A stretch of 64,000 nucleotides of DNA from Patiria miniata (lineage: Eukaryota; Echinodermata; Asteroidea; Valvatida; Asterinidae). The DNA lies in NCBI RefSeq assembly GCF_015706575.1, contig NW_024037058.1, positions 7,689,806 to 7,753,805 on the forward strand, given 5' to 3'. Of this stretch, positions 23,774 through 38,000 are shown piece by piece. Positions within the stretch are counted from its first letter, which is position 1, and each line of letters opens with the position of its first letter. The position numbers and the translations under genes are program-made. The notes below the pieces were generated by a model that worked only from the letters and a program-made list of their open reading frames with translations, was not told the origin of the DNA and searched no databases.

Positions 23774-25552
23774 TCCGTTGTTCTCCTGCCGACACTTCTC
23801 TGACAAATCAACCTTAAAAATGTTCACAAGTCGGCGTTTGACTGGATGGTCTTGCAAGAATATCCGCCCTGGATCACCAATCAGAACCGTTGTACCAACA
23901 TCAGCCAGATGCTTCAGCCAATCAGTGACTGTGTCTGTGAAGTCCTTGTCATAGAACATGTCACCAAGGAGCACGACATCCCATTGGTTGTTTGACTGGC
24001 CAACCAGATTCCTGGAAGTGGTTGCCACGGTGACATCATTCAGCTCAGCATTGAGTTTGATGGTCTGTATTGAAACTGCAAAATGAATAAATGAATAAAT
24101 GAATGAATAATCATATTCATGAGTTTATTTGATAGTAATTATTAGCTCTCATATCCCCAAGGATTAAGCGCAACATCTCATTGGTTGCTGACAAGCCAAT
24201 CAGTGGTTGGCATTCCGGTCAGCATTAGGTTGAGGGCCTGTATCGAAACTGGACAATGAATGGAGTGAATCAAGTAATAAATTGATTAATGAATAAATAA
24301 TTCACAGCATACATTCATTCTTTTTTTAGATAGCTCTTGTGAGGGTAGACTGGTTCCCAGTCCCTTATCATCCATCCCAAATTCATATTATAAGGGAGCG
24401 GGAGCCAGGCTATCATGAGGTAACAAGATGGTCATGAAGAGTCCGTATACCTCTGTCAATGTCGTTGGCAAGAACTGATCTGGCCCCGCTCATAGATGCT
24501 GCGATGGCACTCGCCCCACACCCACTTCCGACATCTAGGACATCCTTACCAGAGACGACACTTGGGTAGTCAAGAATGTACCTGCTTGAATTAAGATAAA
24601 CAAAAAGGTCTTCTTTTTTGCATAATTGTAAAATTATGTTGGTTTATGCCTTAAAATTACAAAACCCCGCCCCAAAATAAAATTACTTTCAATTCCTAAA
24701 AACAAAAACTTTCTAAATTAATTTCTATTAATATGTAAAAATTGTCCTATTTGTGTAATGTTTGCCTTTTTTCCCCAAAACCATTCGCTTATATTTGTTT
24801 TCTCATAAAGTCCAAAGGAATTGAAAATGAAAACCCAGTTCTCAAAATTGATGATTTAAAATTGTGTTGGAACCCCCCCCCCCCTAAAAAAAACCTTAGT
24901 CTAGAACTGCTCATAATCTGATATATAAATGCGTTGGGTACATCTTAGTAAGTTTGTAAACTTGTGCATTTCTTTGTTCCGACTGTACATGATGTAGAGC
25001 TAAATTTTCCTTGATCATTTCACCCCTCTTGAACTTTGAAGTGATGTCCCTAATATTTTCTCAAAGTCTTTCGCTCAAGCTTGAATTTTTCAGGCACCTT
25101 GTAAGTGCCTGACCTCCAGGCCAATAGAATGCCCAGAATGGATCGTCAATCCCATGATGCTGTAGGATATCAGAGCTCTGCTGGGCCGGGGCATCCCACA
25201 GTGGACAGGCGGGTGTCATCAGGCGCAGCGCAATCTCCGGGGTCAGGTGACTTCGGTCGACCTCTGTGTTGTCCACGATGAACCGTTTTATGACGTCTTC
25301 GTCATTACTTACCAGCCCATTTTGGGACTGGTTACCATGGTGACAGGTTCTCCTTCCACTACTGCTCATTCTCCTTGCGGACAGTGGAGGCAAGTGGATG
25401 TGGTTGTCATGACAACTGCTGGCACAGTTGAGAAGTTGTAAATTGGCTCTTTGGATTGCAGAACAGTTCAACTTCAAATTGTGGTGGTATCTGTAAAAAC
25501 TGCTTCCTAACATTGAAGTAACTCTGAGACATTTCCTGACAGTGACAGACAT
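23729..25552 (-). CDS. ETFBKMT: ETF beta-subunit lysine methyltransferase (mitochondrial), 310 aa
   Basis: Transfers methyl groups from S-adenosylmethionine to lysines of electron-transfer flavoprotein beta in the mitochondrial matrix (family knowledge). Exons (minus): 25552-25098, 24581-24451, 24075-23729; 933 nt, in frame. Residues 1 to ~85 are Arg/Ser/His-rich and poor in acids, fitting a long mitochondrial presequence. LTPEIALRLMTPACPLW and FWAFYWPGGQALTR match the family N-terminal region. SAM motif I is DVLDVGSGCGA (165-175), followed by LANDID (189-194); the family motif LGDMFYDKD is at 232-240 and LIGDPGR follows. The vertebrate protein is about 262 aa; the excess is N-terminal, and a shorter start at the internal MSSSGRR is possible. 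The last 13 codons lie in the palindrome arm. Divergent to SWAP70 with 520 bp between the ATGs. Confidence 0.95.
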
Positions 25553-26072
25553 ATTTATTGTTTACCATGCCTACCCTAGCCCGCCCTCTCCGTTCAACCC
25601 GGACCAGGATCCAGGAAGTTGAGCTCAGCGGGCACTTCCGGGTTCTGAACTTTGAGACCGTACCATTATTCAAATAGGGAAATAAATTAATAACTGGAAA
25701 AAAAATGTGTTGTAAAGAAAATATTCACCTGCTGATAGTGAGAATAATGGCACAAAAATATGGTATATACATGCTGAGAGCGTAAAACAGTTTGATAGTG
25801 ATGATAAATTCAAGTTCTATGGTTGAATGAAATAAACATGGCGTTGACAATCGAATACTAGCACCCCCAAATAATAAGTTGACTCCAAGTTGGAAACAGT
25901 TGCGAAGTTTCAAGGCGTACGTGCATACAGTGACACTTGTTGAATCTAAAATCATCTAAAAAGTTTCGTAAAATGATAAATATGCAAAACAGTTGAATTT
26001 TTAAACAAAACTACTGACGTTTGTTACTCGGAGGACATTTTCCTGAGTCGGTTTACGAATTTACGAGCAGTA
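25553..26072. promoter_or_regulatory. Divergent promoter region of ETFBKMT and SWAP70
   Basis: 520 bp separate the two start codons. No TATA box is evident. Near the ETFBKMT side are two ETS/GABPA-type cores, CAGGAAGT at ~25611 and CACTTCCGGG at 25633-25642 (CCGGAAGTG on the minus strand), a motif common in TATA-less promoters of mitochondrial-protein genes. That the region serves both genes is inferred from spacing. Confidence 0.55.
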
Positions 26073-29000
26073 ATGGATAAGAATGAATATGTGAAACGGT
26101 GGCTGTGGCACGCTTTCAATGGATTGGATAGCGAAGGAACGGTCGATCCGCAACAACTCAAGGTAAGGGGGCCCTCCTGAGAAAGGTTCTTGTGGTAGGG
26201 GCGGTCATGGGGGGGGGGGGGGGGGGAGGCGATCGTGAAGTGTAGGGCCGCTGTTTTGTTTTTATCAAATTAGAGTCAAAAATATTTTTATTGCTCAAAA
26301 ATCACCTTTACAATCAAAAGCAGACTTTTCTTAATTCTTAATTCAAACGCAAATACAAAACCCAATTAATTAACAAATGTGTGGTAGAATAATCCCATTT
26401 TGTAAGACCAAATAACTAGTTTTATTTCGTATTACTAGCTCTGTACCAATATGTTTTTGTCATTTAACTCCTATCGTTTGTACTTGTACTTGTAATTAAT
26501 TGTAACTGTAATTGTAATTGTAATTGTAATTGTTCTTTATTACAGTGGGGGTCTCCACTCGACAAGCTTATGCTTTTTGGAGACCTCCATCCAGCCATAC
26601 ACAATAATTCAAATGTTAAGTAATATTATTATGTACTTGTATGTGTTGGGAAAAATTAAAGATTTGATTGATTGATAATGACACCCATTTTACAATTTTG
26701 AACAGATTCTTGGGGTAGAAATCACGATTTTCCTGCGCGGTTTGTGCCTTGCGATTCAGCGTGCCGTGCGTGCTCACGGTACCTCGCGCGGTGATCGCCA
26801 TCTTTATTTTCCGGTCGCGTGTTGTCGCCGCGCTGTCATCGTCATTTTACCCCCAAATTTCCCTCAAAAAATCAAAACCCTGCCCTCTATCTATGACATA
26901 CCTGTTTATTGAGAATGTCGCCAACTAGTTTGGTAGGTCCAATAATTTTAAAGTGGATTTTGTTCCCTTATAGGAACCGGGCCCTACACTTCACGATCGC
27001 AGTGGGGGGGGGGGGGTGTTAAAAAATACTGGGGAAAAGTGTTGCAACCTGACGCCACTTCCGCGATTGTGTACAAAGTCTTTGGAGAGTCAAGAACATT
27101 TTTTAAGTATTTCATAACAAAATTGGAAATGTTTCTCAGTCCCAGATTCATGTCTTATCAGTTTTGCATTTATTGCAATGATCTTCATTGAAAAAATGAT
27201 ATAGGCCTATGAAGAAAAAAAGTGATTCGTAGCTCTGGAGGTGCTTTTTTTTAAGGGAAATTTTAAAGTCTGAAATTGCATTAGGTCTGATTCCCATCTC
27301 GTGAATACAAAGTCTCAACAACATTGAAAGCATGGAACCAGATGAAGATTCGTCACGGTCAAAATGTCTAAGTCCCAAAAAAACACTTGTGCATGTTCAG
27401 TGCAATGCTGGTAAAAGAGCTACAAAATTCGTGACCGGAGCACGTTCAAACCCAGACTGGGACCATAAGTGCTCAAAACGATGCAAAAGAAGATCAGGCC
27501 AACTTTACTCACTCTTCAACCAGCAAATTTCTCCAAAACTGTTACTGGGCAAAAGAAAAGTTCCTCAGTGTTTCACCAATCGAGTATGAAGAGTGAATTC
27601 AATTTTTAAAGGAGACTTTTCTTCAGTATTCGGCAGTGGCTTGCACAAGAGAGGGAAGTCAAGTGATTTCAAAATGAGGCTAAGACTAGACTTCTACATG
27701 TCCATCCATGGTCCAACTATTTGACAAGACTGACTTTTTAATTCATTGTCATTAGTCCGGTGCCTGACTAAGGAGAACTGTGTAGAAATAGTGACCTTGT
27801 ACCAGACGTCCTTTTGGAACGTTTAGCCGACAGTTGATTGATGCAGTACTGAAGAGTTGTTGGACTGGTTGTTTATGTGCCAGTCTATTTTCTTTTCTAG
27901 AAAAGTTGTGAGTTTCCTTGACCTTTAAATTGATTGTACTGAAAATACAGACTTAAAGGGACGCTGCAGCCTGGAAGCCAATATTTTATTTACACAATAG
28001 TACAGGGTACCCATTTTTCAGGCGACTTGAATCAAGGCTCCATCCTGTAACCTTTTTACCTACGCGCGCGCGCGTATACTCGCTTCACATGTGCAAAAGT
28101 ATATAATTTATGAATTGCAAGGGCTGATCGAGCACCGCCGTTGCTTAGTGGTTATGCAGGCTGGCTAGTAATTTGAGGTCCCGAGTTCGATTCCCTGCTC
28201 TCCACACTTCGGGTTTTGCTCTTTTATTCAAAAAGTCAAAGTTTTATCTTAGAAATGTTACTTTTCAGTAGGATGCTACTTGTATAGCAGCAATATTCTT
28301 TTTCTTGTCTGATCCGAGGCTCTGGAGGATTTTTTTTTTTAAGGGAAATAAAGTCCAAAATCCGTACCAAGTTGAAAAATAGTAGCCTCCACTCCAGCCT
28401 GTTTATTTTAAAAAATGTCCCAAAGGAAAGCGCACAAAGTACCCCAGATAGTTGTGTAATAAAAAATATCGCAGCCTGGAATGAGCCCAAGTGGGCTACA
28501 AAACGTGTTTTGAATGAAATGATGTTAATTGAAAAGAACATTTAAAACTAGGATATAAACAGTCACACCACTAGATAATATCCTTTAAAAACTGGGCGTT
28601 TTCGTGTTTGAATATTTTTGTAGTAAAAGTTTTTACACATTTTGTACACATTGGTGTACAGCACATGGGCAACTGAACATGTGATTCTTTTCCTGTCGAA
28701 GTCAAGTTGCTAAATTCACAGTGAATTTATTGATAAATATCTTTGTCACTATCCTATACTGTTTCCTGTTCTGTTTCCTGTCAACGTTCTAATCGCCACG
28801 GTCCTCGCAAATTACACATGTTTTTCCCACAACCAGGAACTATAGGATGTCATTTGTTGGTGGGACAAAAGATGATACGTGACCTCCTCTTTGAAACCAG
28901 CAGATTTGAAAAAAATTGGTGGGGAGACACAGTGACCGATTTATTTTGATTCGCATTGAAAATGCGTGTCAATTTAAACAAAATTTGCAGTGTGAAAGTA

Positions 29001-32000
29001 CATGGATTTAAGGGAATAAATATCCCTCGCCTTCTGTTTGGGCCATTATCTGGAAACAGGCCCCTAGCGGGGTTTTTATGGTACTTGTTTAATACTGGCC
29101 AAACATATTTTATTCCCATTTATGTAATAATAATAATAATAATAATACCAGATTCTTACAAAGCGCACATATATCTACCAACACTTACGTAATCAAGGCG
29201 CTGGAAATTTTATTAGAGACAGGTGAATAAATTTTATGAGAAATATGAGACGCATTGTGTAGCACCTTACAAGGGTAACAAGGTGCTGCGGCGCATTAAG
29301 CAGCCACTGCCAGAAACACTGGGGCAAACCCCTTCTCTTAGCAATAAATGTTACTGGGTTCTTCAGCTTGCATTACACAACACAGGGGACCTACGGCTTA
29401 ACGTCCCATCCGAAGGACGAAGCAATAATGGTCAAGTGCCTTGCTCAAGCGCAAGCACCATGTTCCCACGCTCAGGATTCGAACCCATGTACCACGGCAC
29501 ACGAGTTGAACACCGTAACCATTAGACCACAGCACCCCACATCTTTTCTATTATCATGGATGTACTTATTGTAAATACCTTTTGTCAAAGAGTCAAAACA
29601 AGTCAAAAATTCACAATTTTCCAACAATTTTTTCCAGCAATTTTACCTCATGTTTTGTGAAACACCCCTCTGGCCATGTCTCTGGTACTGGCATGTGCCT
29701 CGCGTGTATATTCTCCTTATAAGGCAATTGGCATGACTCGGCAGCATACTGCCAATTGCGTTTAAAATCAGCCGGTGTTTTATCAGCAGTTTAAAACCAT
29801 CCACGAGACGAGCTCTCGACCAATTAGGAATGGGTAAACTGTCTTAGGTATTTATGAATACAGTAATTTGTTTTTGCTCATTAAAAATGTTAAGGATCCA
29901 TGATAGTCTGCTATACAATTAACGAAAACAAAGTTGACGTGAAGAACATCCCTATTTTTATCAACAACAGCCCATTTGTACATGGCGTGTTTATATTTAA
30001 TAAGGGCCCAACTTACAATCAAGTAGGATATATTTCATTATAATTTGGAAGTTACATTTTTGAATGTTTGGAAATGTTGTACATACATGTACATCACCTT
30101 TAACAAACATTCATGAATGGGATGTCTGATGCGATTGTACATTAAAAATTAACTTACATTATTACAAAATTTGACTGAGTGTGTATCTATTTGTATGTAT
30201 GTTCTTTATATTATTAGCTGTTTGTCAATATTCTACAAGCGCACACGCAAATCCCTATCCGCGGCCATTTTACAAGTATTGGTTGGCACATATCAAACTT
30301 GATCGGCACTTTTAAAATATTCGAATATTTGATCAAGTCCAAGTAAGGATAATCGAAACCTCAATTACTCAAAAATGCACAGCACTATTTCATAGTAAGC
30401 AAACAATGTTGTATAGTGTACAACTTTAATGTCACCCTCTTTAATATGAGCATGTACATTTTGTAGACGGTACACACTTTTATATTTATGTACTCTGGAA
30501 ATTGTGAAATAATTTTAAAATACTTCCTCTTCCTTAAGTCTGTTTAAAGTACTTCCCAGTTTTGGTCCACTGCATGCACAGTTTTGATGTAGGCCTACAT
30601 TGTATGGGCATATTAGGCAATGACGTGGCGGATAACAATTGTGCAAACGCACGGTGCACAAAAGAAAGTTTGTTGGGGTAGGCTACAGGGAAAGTTCTGA
30701 ACAATTGTAAATTCTTCGGATTTTTTCAACTGCGACCGTGTATGGACGTGTATTGTGAACAGCACAGATGCCCTAGCCAACACTGCATTATGGGAAAATG
30801 TCGCACTTTGGACCCTTGATTTACAGAATGGCCCATAGAAAATGCAATTTGCTTCCCTTTAAAAACATGTCTTGTTGCTAGAAATAAAACGTGTTATGTG
30901 TGCAAGTTCCTTTTTTGCTTCCGTGACAAAATTTGTAAGGTCAAATAAGTTTGTGCCCAAAATAGCAATTCATCGATCACTGCATTGTATAGTTTGGTTA
31001 GTCTAAACTCCAAAACTGGTGTTTTTTATTTCCCTAAAATGGCCAGTCCCTGACAAGCATGATAAGCTACCATACTGGATGAGGTCACTATTAACAAGAT
31101 GAATCAAATCCAGTCTTTTGGGAACTTTGGCAGCGCTACCCAGAAAACATGGTCTGTAGGATTTGAAGACATGGTCTATAGGATTTGAAGACGTGGTCTA
31201 TAGGATTTGAAGACGTGGTCTATAGGATTTGAAGACGTGGTCTGTAGGATTTGAAGACATGGTCTGTAGGATTTGAAGACATGGTCTGTAGGATTTGAAG
31301 ACGTGGTCTATAGGATTTGAAGACGTGGTCTATAGGATTTGAAGACATGGTCTATAGGATTTGAAGACATGGTCTGTAGGATTTGAAGACATGGTCTATA
31401 GGATTTGAAAACGTGGTCTATAGGATTTGAAGACATGGTCTGTAGGATTTGAAGACATGGTCTGTAGGATTTGAAGACATGGTCTATAGGATTTGAAGAC
31501 ATGGTCTATAGGATTTGAAGACATGGTCTGTAGGATTTGAAGACATGGTCTATAGGATTTGAAGACATGGTCTATAGGATTTGAAGACATGGTCTATAGG
31601 ATTTGAAGACATGGTCTGTAGGATTTGAAGACATGGTCTATAGGATTTGAAGACATGGTCTATAGGATTTGAAGGTTTGTATGGTGTGTTTAGTACCAGT
31701 ACACGTGGACGTTTGCAGTCTTTTGGGAACTTTGGCAGTGCTACCCAGAAAACTATTGTGCATACATGTATACATGTACCTCACATGCACTGTATTCAAG
31801 AGGTGTGCTTGTCATTTTCGGGTTAGCACTGCCCAGCATTTTGTGTTTCTCTCCCAAATTTTGAGAAATGAATGCTGTTTTTCTCCTGATATCCCCCCTG
31901 TGTCTTTTAATTTGTGTTTTGGTCCTCAAACTGAGATTCAATTGGATTTCACATATTTTTGAGTTCAAATCAATAAAATTCAGTTCAGTTCAGTTCAGTT

Positions 32001-35000
32001 TTTTATGATAAACATTAATTTAACCCTCCTTTTGTTTTATCAGTCACAGACAGTCAAAAATTCCATCCTGTTCCCCTGCCATGCCTTTTAATACACAGAC
32101 TTGTCACCAACAGTCAGATCATTTTTTTTTGTAGGCACTGTGACAGTCATATTCCATCAACAGACAAAAGTGGCAACTGGTAGGCACAGCTGTCTTATCA
32201 ATCATCTACAGTCGCGGCATAGCTGTGCAAGTTAAATAAACAGTCACAGCCAGTCAATCCTGCTTTATGTAGGCTGGGAGCACTCAACCGTTAAAAACAG
32301 TCACTTGACTGATTTTGACTAAAAGTAAAAGGACAACTTTGCACAGAATGTATGTTTGCATAGGAGGGTTAATATGTGTTTGGCCCTCAAGTTAAAATTC
32401 AATCGGATATTACATGTATTTACTATTGAATTCAATAAATTCAGTTCAGTTCAGTTTTTTTATTATCAACCATAAAAAAGACATTTGGCACTTGCTGGTG
32501 AGTAAAACAAATCTTAAAATATTCACGCACATGAGTTTAGGGCAATTAAAAAAGCTACATACCGATACACATGTACAACACAATAATTTGCATTAGGACT
32601 CATTAGGCTTTAGATATTCAAAGTAATTAAAGTTGAAATAGGATAACAAAATATATTGTTAGATCAACTAAAAATAGGTCATAATATCTGTATGTAAGTG
32701 AAAGTGAAACGTAATTAAATGAACAGGAAAGTATCGATTACAATATTTAGAATCTGTGTGAATATTTTCCCCACCACTTCCCCAAAAGGAGACAGACTAT
32801 AAGGGAATTTTTTTTTACAAATTTAAAATTATACATATTGTTTAATTGGTGTAAACAAATTGTGAATTGAAGAGAAGATAAAACTACTAGTACATACAGG
32901 CAAGAAAGCCCCCCCCCTCCCCATTTACGGGCCGTTTCTAAGGGCCAACTTCACAGTACTACTAGAATTTGCTTCTATTTTTAGTTATTTTGTGGCCAGC
33001 AGTATAACAATGCATGTATGTCATGGGCGTTGCTAGAGTTGGGTGTGGGGGAGGGGGTGTTGTATTTGTTAGCAAAGAAGTCATCCTGATATCCAAATTG
33101 TGTTGACAAATATGCTACAATAAATACATGTACATGTAGCTCCATATTGTCCAATAGTGTCTAATTCAGCCGCTTTGAACATTGAGGAAGTCAGATGTCG
33201 TGAAACACCCCCCCCCCCCTCCCCACACACACACTATTTTTTATATTGTAGTGGCAAGGTGATGTTACCTTTTAAATTCTTTGAAATTGAAACAAGCTTG
33301 TGTTTTTTGGTGTTGTAGTGTTTGGCCCAAATGAAACAGTAACCGTACAAATCAGAATTTTTGTTGCAAATGAGAAGTTTACAGTAGTTTTACTATTTCG
33401 CTTGATCTTTCGCTTTTGACATCTTCAGGTGCTGACGGCCCATGTCGGTGCCTCGCTCGGCTCTGAAAACAAGGGCAACATCGCCCACAAAGTCACAGAG
33501 AGGTACCGCTGCGAGAGCACCCTGGCCGTCTGTTTCAGCAACTACCTGGAGTTCCTGGACAACGAGGGCTTCCTGAACAACGACAAAGTCGACCTCAAGA
33601 AACTTGAAGAGACACTGTGGGCGCTCTGCCTGACGGACTACCAGCATCGGGATCACAAGATGGTGGCCGATCCGGAGCTACGCAAGCTCTGGCAGATTTT
33701 TAACTTCCTCGCCGAGCCGGATAGCCTGCCCGTCGCCATCGATCGGGAGGAAATGGTTCTCTTGACGGAGAAGCTGGTCCTGGCGATGGGCATGAAGTGG
33801 GACCTGTCCCGTTTCGATCACGTGACCAAGAACTTGAAAATGTTCACCTTCACCAAGATGATGGTCTGTTTCGAGTCGGCGTTCGCCCGAGACATGGATC
33901 AGATGTGCATCGCGGAGGCTGTCATGGAAGTTTATGATGAGATCATCGAAGAAGTCGAAAAGAAGGTAGGTCAGATCCTCGACTTGGATTAAACACCCCC
34001 ACCACATCCCACCCTTTGCATGAAATTTTTGTTAGGGGTGGTCCTTAGTAAAAGTACAAATTGATTAGATTTTGGAAGTGATCCGGATCTGGGTTTGGAT
34101 CCAGGAATTTCTTTTTAAGGATTCTTCACCATTTATGCGAGTATTTCTTTTGGGTGTACTGACAATATGGCGGGGAATTGTTTAGCCTTGGCGGAGGTGT
34201 GCACTCTCTGAGTGCTAGTTCCTGATGTTTTGAACTACAAGGACATTCCATTGACCCCCACTGTTTTGCCATACAATTCAACCAGCATTGATAACTACAT
34301 GTACTGATATGATCTTTATGTACCAATAGTATCCACTTGTCTGGGTCAAGTTTCATTTGGAAATTTCACACCACAATGAAACTGAGACTTCCTTCTAGCT
34401 TTGAATATAACCACAACAGCCATTGACAATCTACACTAGATTTGTTTTGACTGTCAAGGTATATTTCTTCCTTTATTATCGACTGTAATCATTTTGTATT
34501 TTTAAACTGCTATAACTCTGCTGATCATTGTGTTTGATGTTATTTAGGCCATAAAAATGAAAAATGCTTCCGATTACATGACATTTGAAAATAGGGTACA
34601 TGTAGGTACTTTAGGTAGGTAAAAAAAAATTTTGGGCCACTTTTTTTGTGTACAATCATATGGAGGCACCTGCGTGTAATCAAGGTTAAAAGGTAAAAAT
34701 TGCTGGTTTGGGATGTTTTTTTCTCTGATGGCATCTAATGAAAGGCATTCACATACCAAGAAGGTGAAGAAAGTGGCCCAAACAGATTTTGACAGTCTCT
34801 ACCAGCTTTGTCCTAACTTTTCAACAAAAGCTCCAAATCACACAGAACAAACACACTGTCAAGAATAAAGAAACACTCTATCATCTCATGGTATTTTTTC
34901 TCAGAGAAAAATGTTGTTTCACTGCTATAACAGCTTGAGATAATTTAATTTTGACATTTCTTTTTGGGTTTCTCCAAAAAGGGCTTTCTGCATAAGAAGG

Positions 35001-38000
35001 GACACGTGATGAAGAATTGGAAGGAGCGTTGGTTTGTCCTCAAGCCGCGCCATCTGACCTACTACACGAGCCGCAAGGAGAAGGACAAGAAAGGCGACAT
35101 CCATATTAAGGCATCTTGGAAGGCCGAGGTAAGCCAGCGTCCAAACTACATGGCTATGGCTAGCAGTGACGCATATTTCTATGGGAATGGAATACAGCCA
35201 CTTCAACAGTAGCGTATCCGGCTTTGGATGTCGGGGGGGGGGGGGGGCAACCGCATATCAGTGCCGGAATGTAGAAATGTTTGTTTTTTTTCGGACACTT
35301 GGTGTCCGTAAAATCAAGGGGGGGGGGGGGGGGCTGGTACCCATCTTCCAAATGGGGGCGCTCTTCAAAAATGATCATTATTATGCATACTGCAAATTAT
35401 ATACCCATTTTCACGGCGCATTGAAATGGTTTTTAAACGGGGTTTCTTTTGTGCCTGATGTCAGAACTCTCTAACCATTTTATTGAAATTATTGCTGAAA
35501 AAAAATTTGTCGGGAAAAATCCGCCGGGATGCCACTGTACTTCCATCTATTTTGAACTCTTTTTTTTTTTTTTTAGATACCTTGATGATTCGAATTTGAA
35601 TTTTTTATTTTAGATCATCGACGATCAGAAAAACTACGATAACTGCTTTGCGATTTGGACAGATGACAAAAGCGACAAGGACAAGTCAAGATACGAACTG
35701 AGTGCAGCGGATCCGCGCACCCGGCAGGCTTGGATGATAGGTACAAAAATACCCTTTTTTGGGACACTGGGATTTGTCCTGAATTAGGTCGTCCAAACAA
35801 TGCAATGTGCCCCCCCCCCCAGTCCGTGCCCAACTAGCAGATGTAAATTTGTAAAATGCAGTGATCCTCTGGTGGGAAGACCCAATTCTTCATCGGATTA
35901 CTGAGGTCAAAGGTCGTGTAGGGGTCATTAGCGGTCATTGTTCAAATATGCTCCAAATGTCTATTTGTCGACAGAATTTAATGGATTTTTAATGTTACTG
36001 GGATGGAGTGATCCTTGGGTGGGGTTCATCACAACTCCTCCGAAATTGGAGGTCAAAGGTCATCTAGGGGTCATTTGAGGTCATTTGAGGTCGTCGTTTA
36101 AAACTGCACAAAATATTACCCTTTTTTTTTCAGAACACAAAACGTATAGGAATCGACCGTGAAAAAGGCGACACATGCGGATCACCTTGTTACAGTCTTT
36201 AATTTTTAAATTTTATAAGTGAAGAGACGTAGTAAACAGAATTTCTCTAGTGATTATACCCAGAAATTGGCACCCTGATTCATTTGAAGAATATTGCCTG
36301 TTTGCGACATTTAGCTGATTTCATTGTGACAGGTAAAAAAATTGGATGCGTTGAGTGTAAGGCACCAACTGAGTTTCAGAGTTAATGCCGGGCTTTGCTT
36401 ATGTTGTGTTTGACAGCATTGAGAGGCATCATCACACGGGAACAGACCAAAGGGACAGGCCAGTACGGCAAACTGCTGGAGAGGCGGGCAAGGAGGAAGA
36501 AAGAGCGCGAAGAGGAGGAAGAGCAGAAAAGACTGATGGAAGAGGAGAAGAGAAAGAGGGAGGCGGAGCTCCGAGAAGACAGAAGGGTGGGTGTCATTTA
36601 ACACGGGAACGGATGCGCATACGAGTATATAATAAAAATATGATCACATTTTAACCACTTCGCGCCAGGATTATTTTTGCCGAAAATTTGGATTTTCGCA
36701 AAAGGCAAAATTTTCCAGCCTACTTCTGATATAGCCAAATGCCACAAATACTGATTCACAAGAGTCAATTCAACAGTATTTGTAAGATGTTTCTTGCCAA
36801 AACCTCATAGCTTGCCAGGGTTGACACAGCTTGTAAAATTATTTTGGTGAAGGGCAAAAAAACAAATATTGAACTTCCATCGCCGCAACGCCAAAAAAAA
36901 TCATCATACAAAAAGGAGAAAAAATTGGGAATGACTTTTCTTTTTCTGATTATCTCAACATCAAGAGGCAAGAAGAAGCCAAAGATAAAGCCGAAAGGGA
37001 GCTGGCCAAGACCAAGGCCAGGGAGGAAGAAGAGCGAAAGCGACGACAGGAAGAAGAGGAGGCGCGACAGAAAGCCGAGGCGGAGCGGGAGAAGGCCAAC
37101 AAAGTAAGTTGTAAATGGAGAGGTAACTGGGTCTGTGCAGGAACATAGAGGGCGCTAGATGTATGAGGTCTCTTGAGGGGCTATTTTGCCAAATGTTGAG
37201 GGCGCTGTTTGACATACCATCAAGGCATCGTGAGGCTTTTGAAAAAAACTGATGGGGTAAAGCAGATGAAAAGAAAGAAAAGGAAAAACAAAAAAGTGAA
37301 AAAAGTTAGTGGCTCTGTGCATGAACTACTGAGGGCGCTGTTGGCTTGTCCATCTTCGGGTCGAAAGTTGCTATGAACATAGACAGGGATGTGTTACACT
37401 TGAAAATTAAAGTGACGTCATGATCACATGACACAATTTGTGTCACTCTCTAAAAGAGGGATGTAATCATGCAAAAAAGTCAAAAAGTTAGTGGCTCTGT
37501 GCATGAACTACTGAGGGCGCTGTTGGCTTGTCCATCTTCGGGTTGAAACTTGGTATGTACATAGACAGGGATGGGTTACACTTGAAAATTAAAGTGACGT
37601 CATGATCACATGACACAATTTGTGTCACTCTCTAAAAGAGGGATGTAATCATGCAAAAAAGTAAAAAAAGTTAGTGGCTCTGTGCATGAACTACTGAGGG
37701 CGCTGTTGGCTTATTCACCTTCGGATTGAAAGTTGGTATGAACATAGACAGGGATGTGTTACACTTGAAAATTAAAGTGACGTCATGATCACATAACAGA
37801 ATTTGTGTCACTCTCTATTAAAAGAGGGATGTAATCATACATCACTATTGATTTGTATTATAATTTTCTTCTTCTTTTTTCCCTTTGTTGCGCTTAGGCC
37901 CTGTTGCAGTCGGAGGAAAGGCTTAAGGCCGAGGAGGAACTGAGACGCCAGAAGGAAGAGGAGGAGAGACTGAGGAGGGAGCAAGACGAGGCGGAGAGGG

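Noticed and set aside
31308-31590. Minus-strand open frames reading [20 protein letters not shown] repeats
   Set aside because: They are read-outs of the 22 bp minisatellite (three units give 22 residues); no start context and no homology.
31147-31675. CRISPR-like regular array
   Set aside because: Units are contiguous 22 bp tandem copies without unique spacers, in an animal intron.
33678-34007. 109-codon minus-strand frame over SWAP70 exon 2
   Set aside because: Shadow of the real exon on the other strand.
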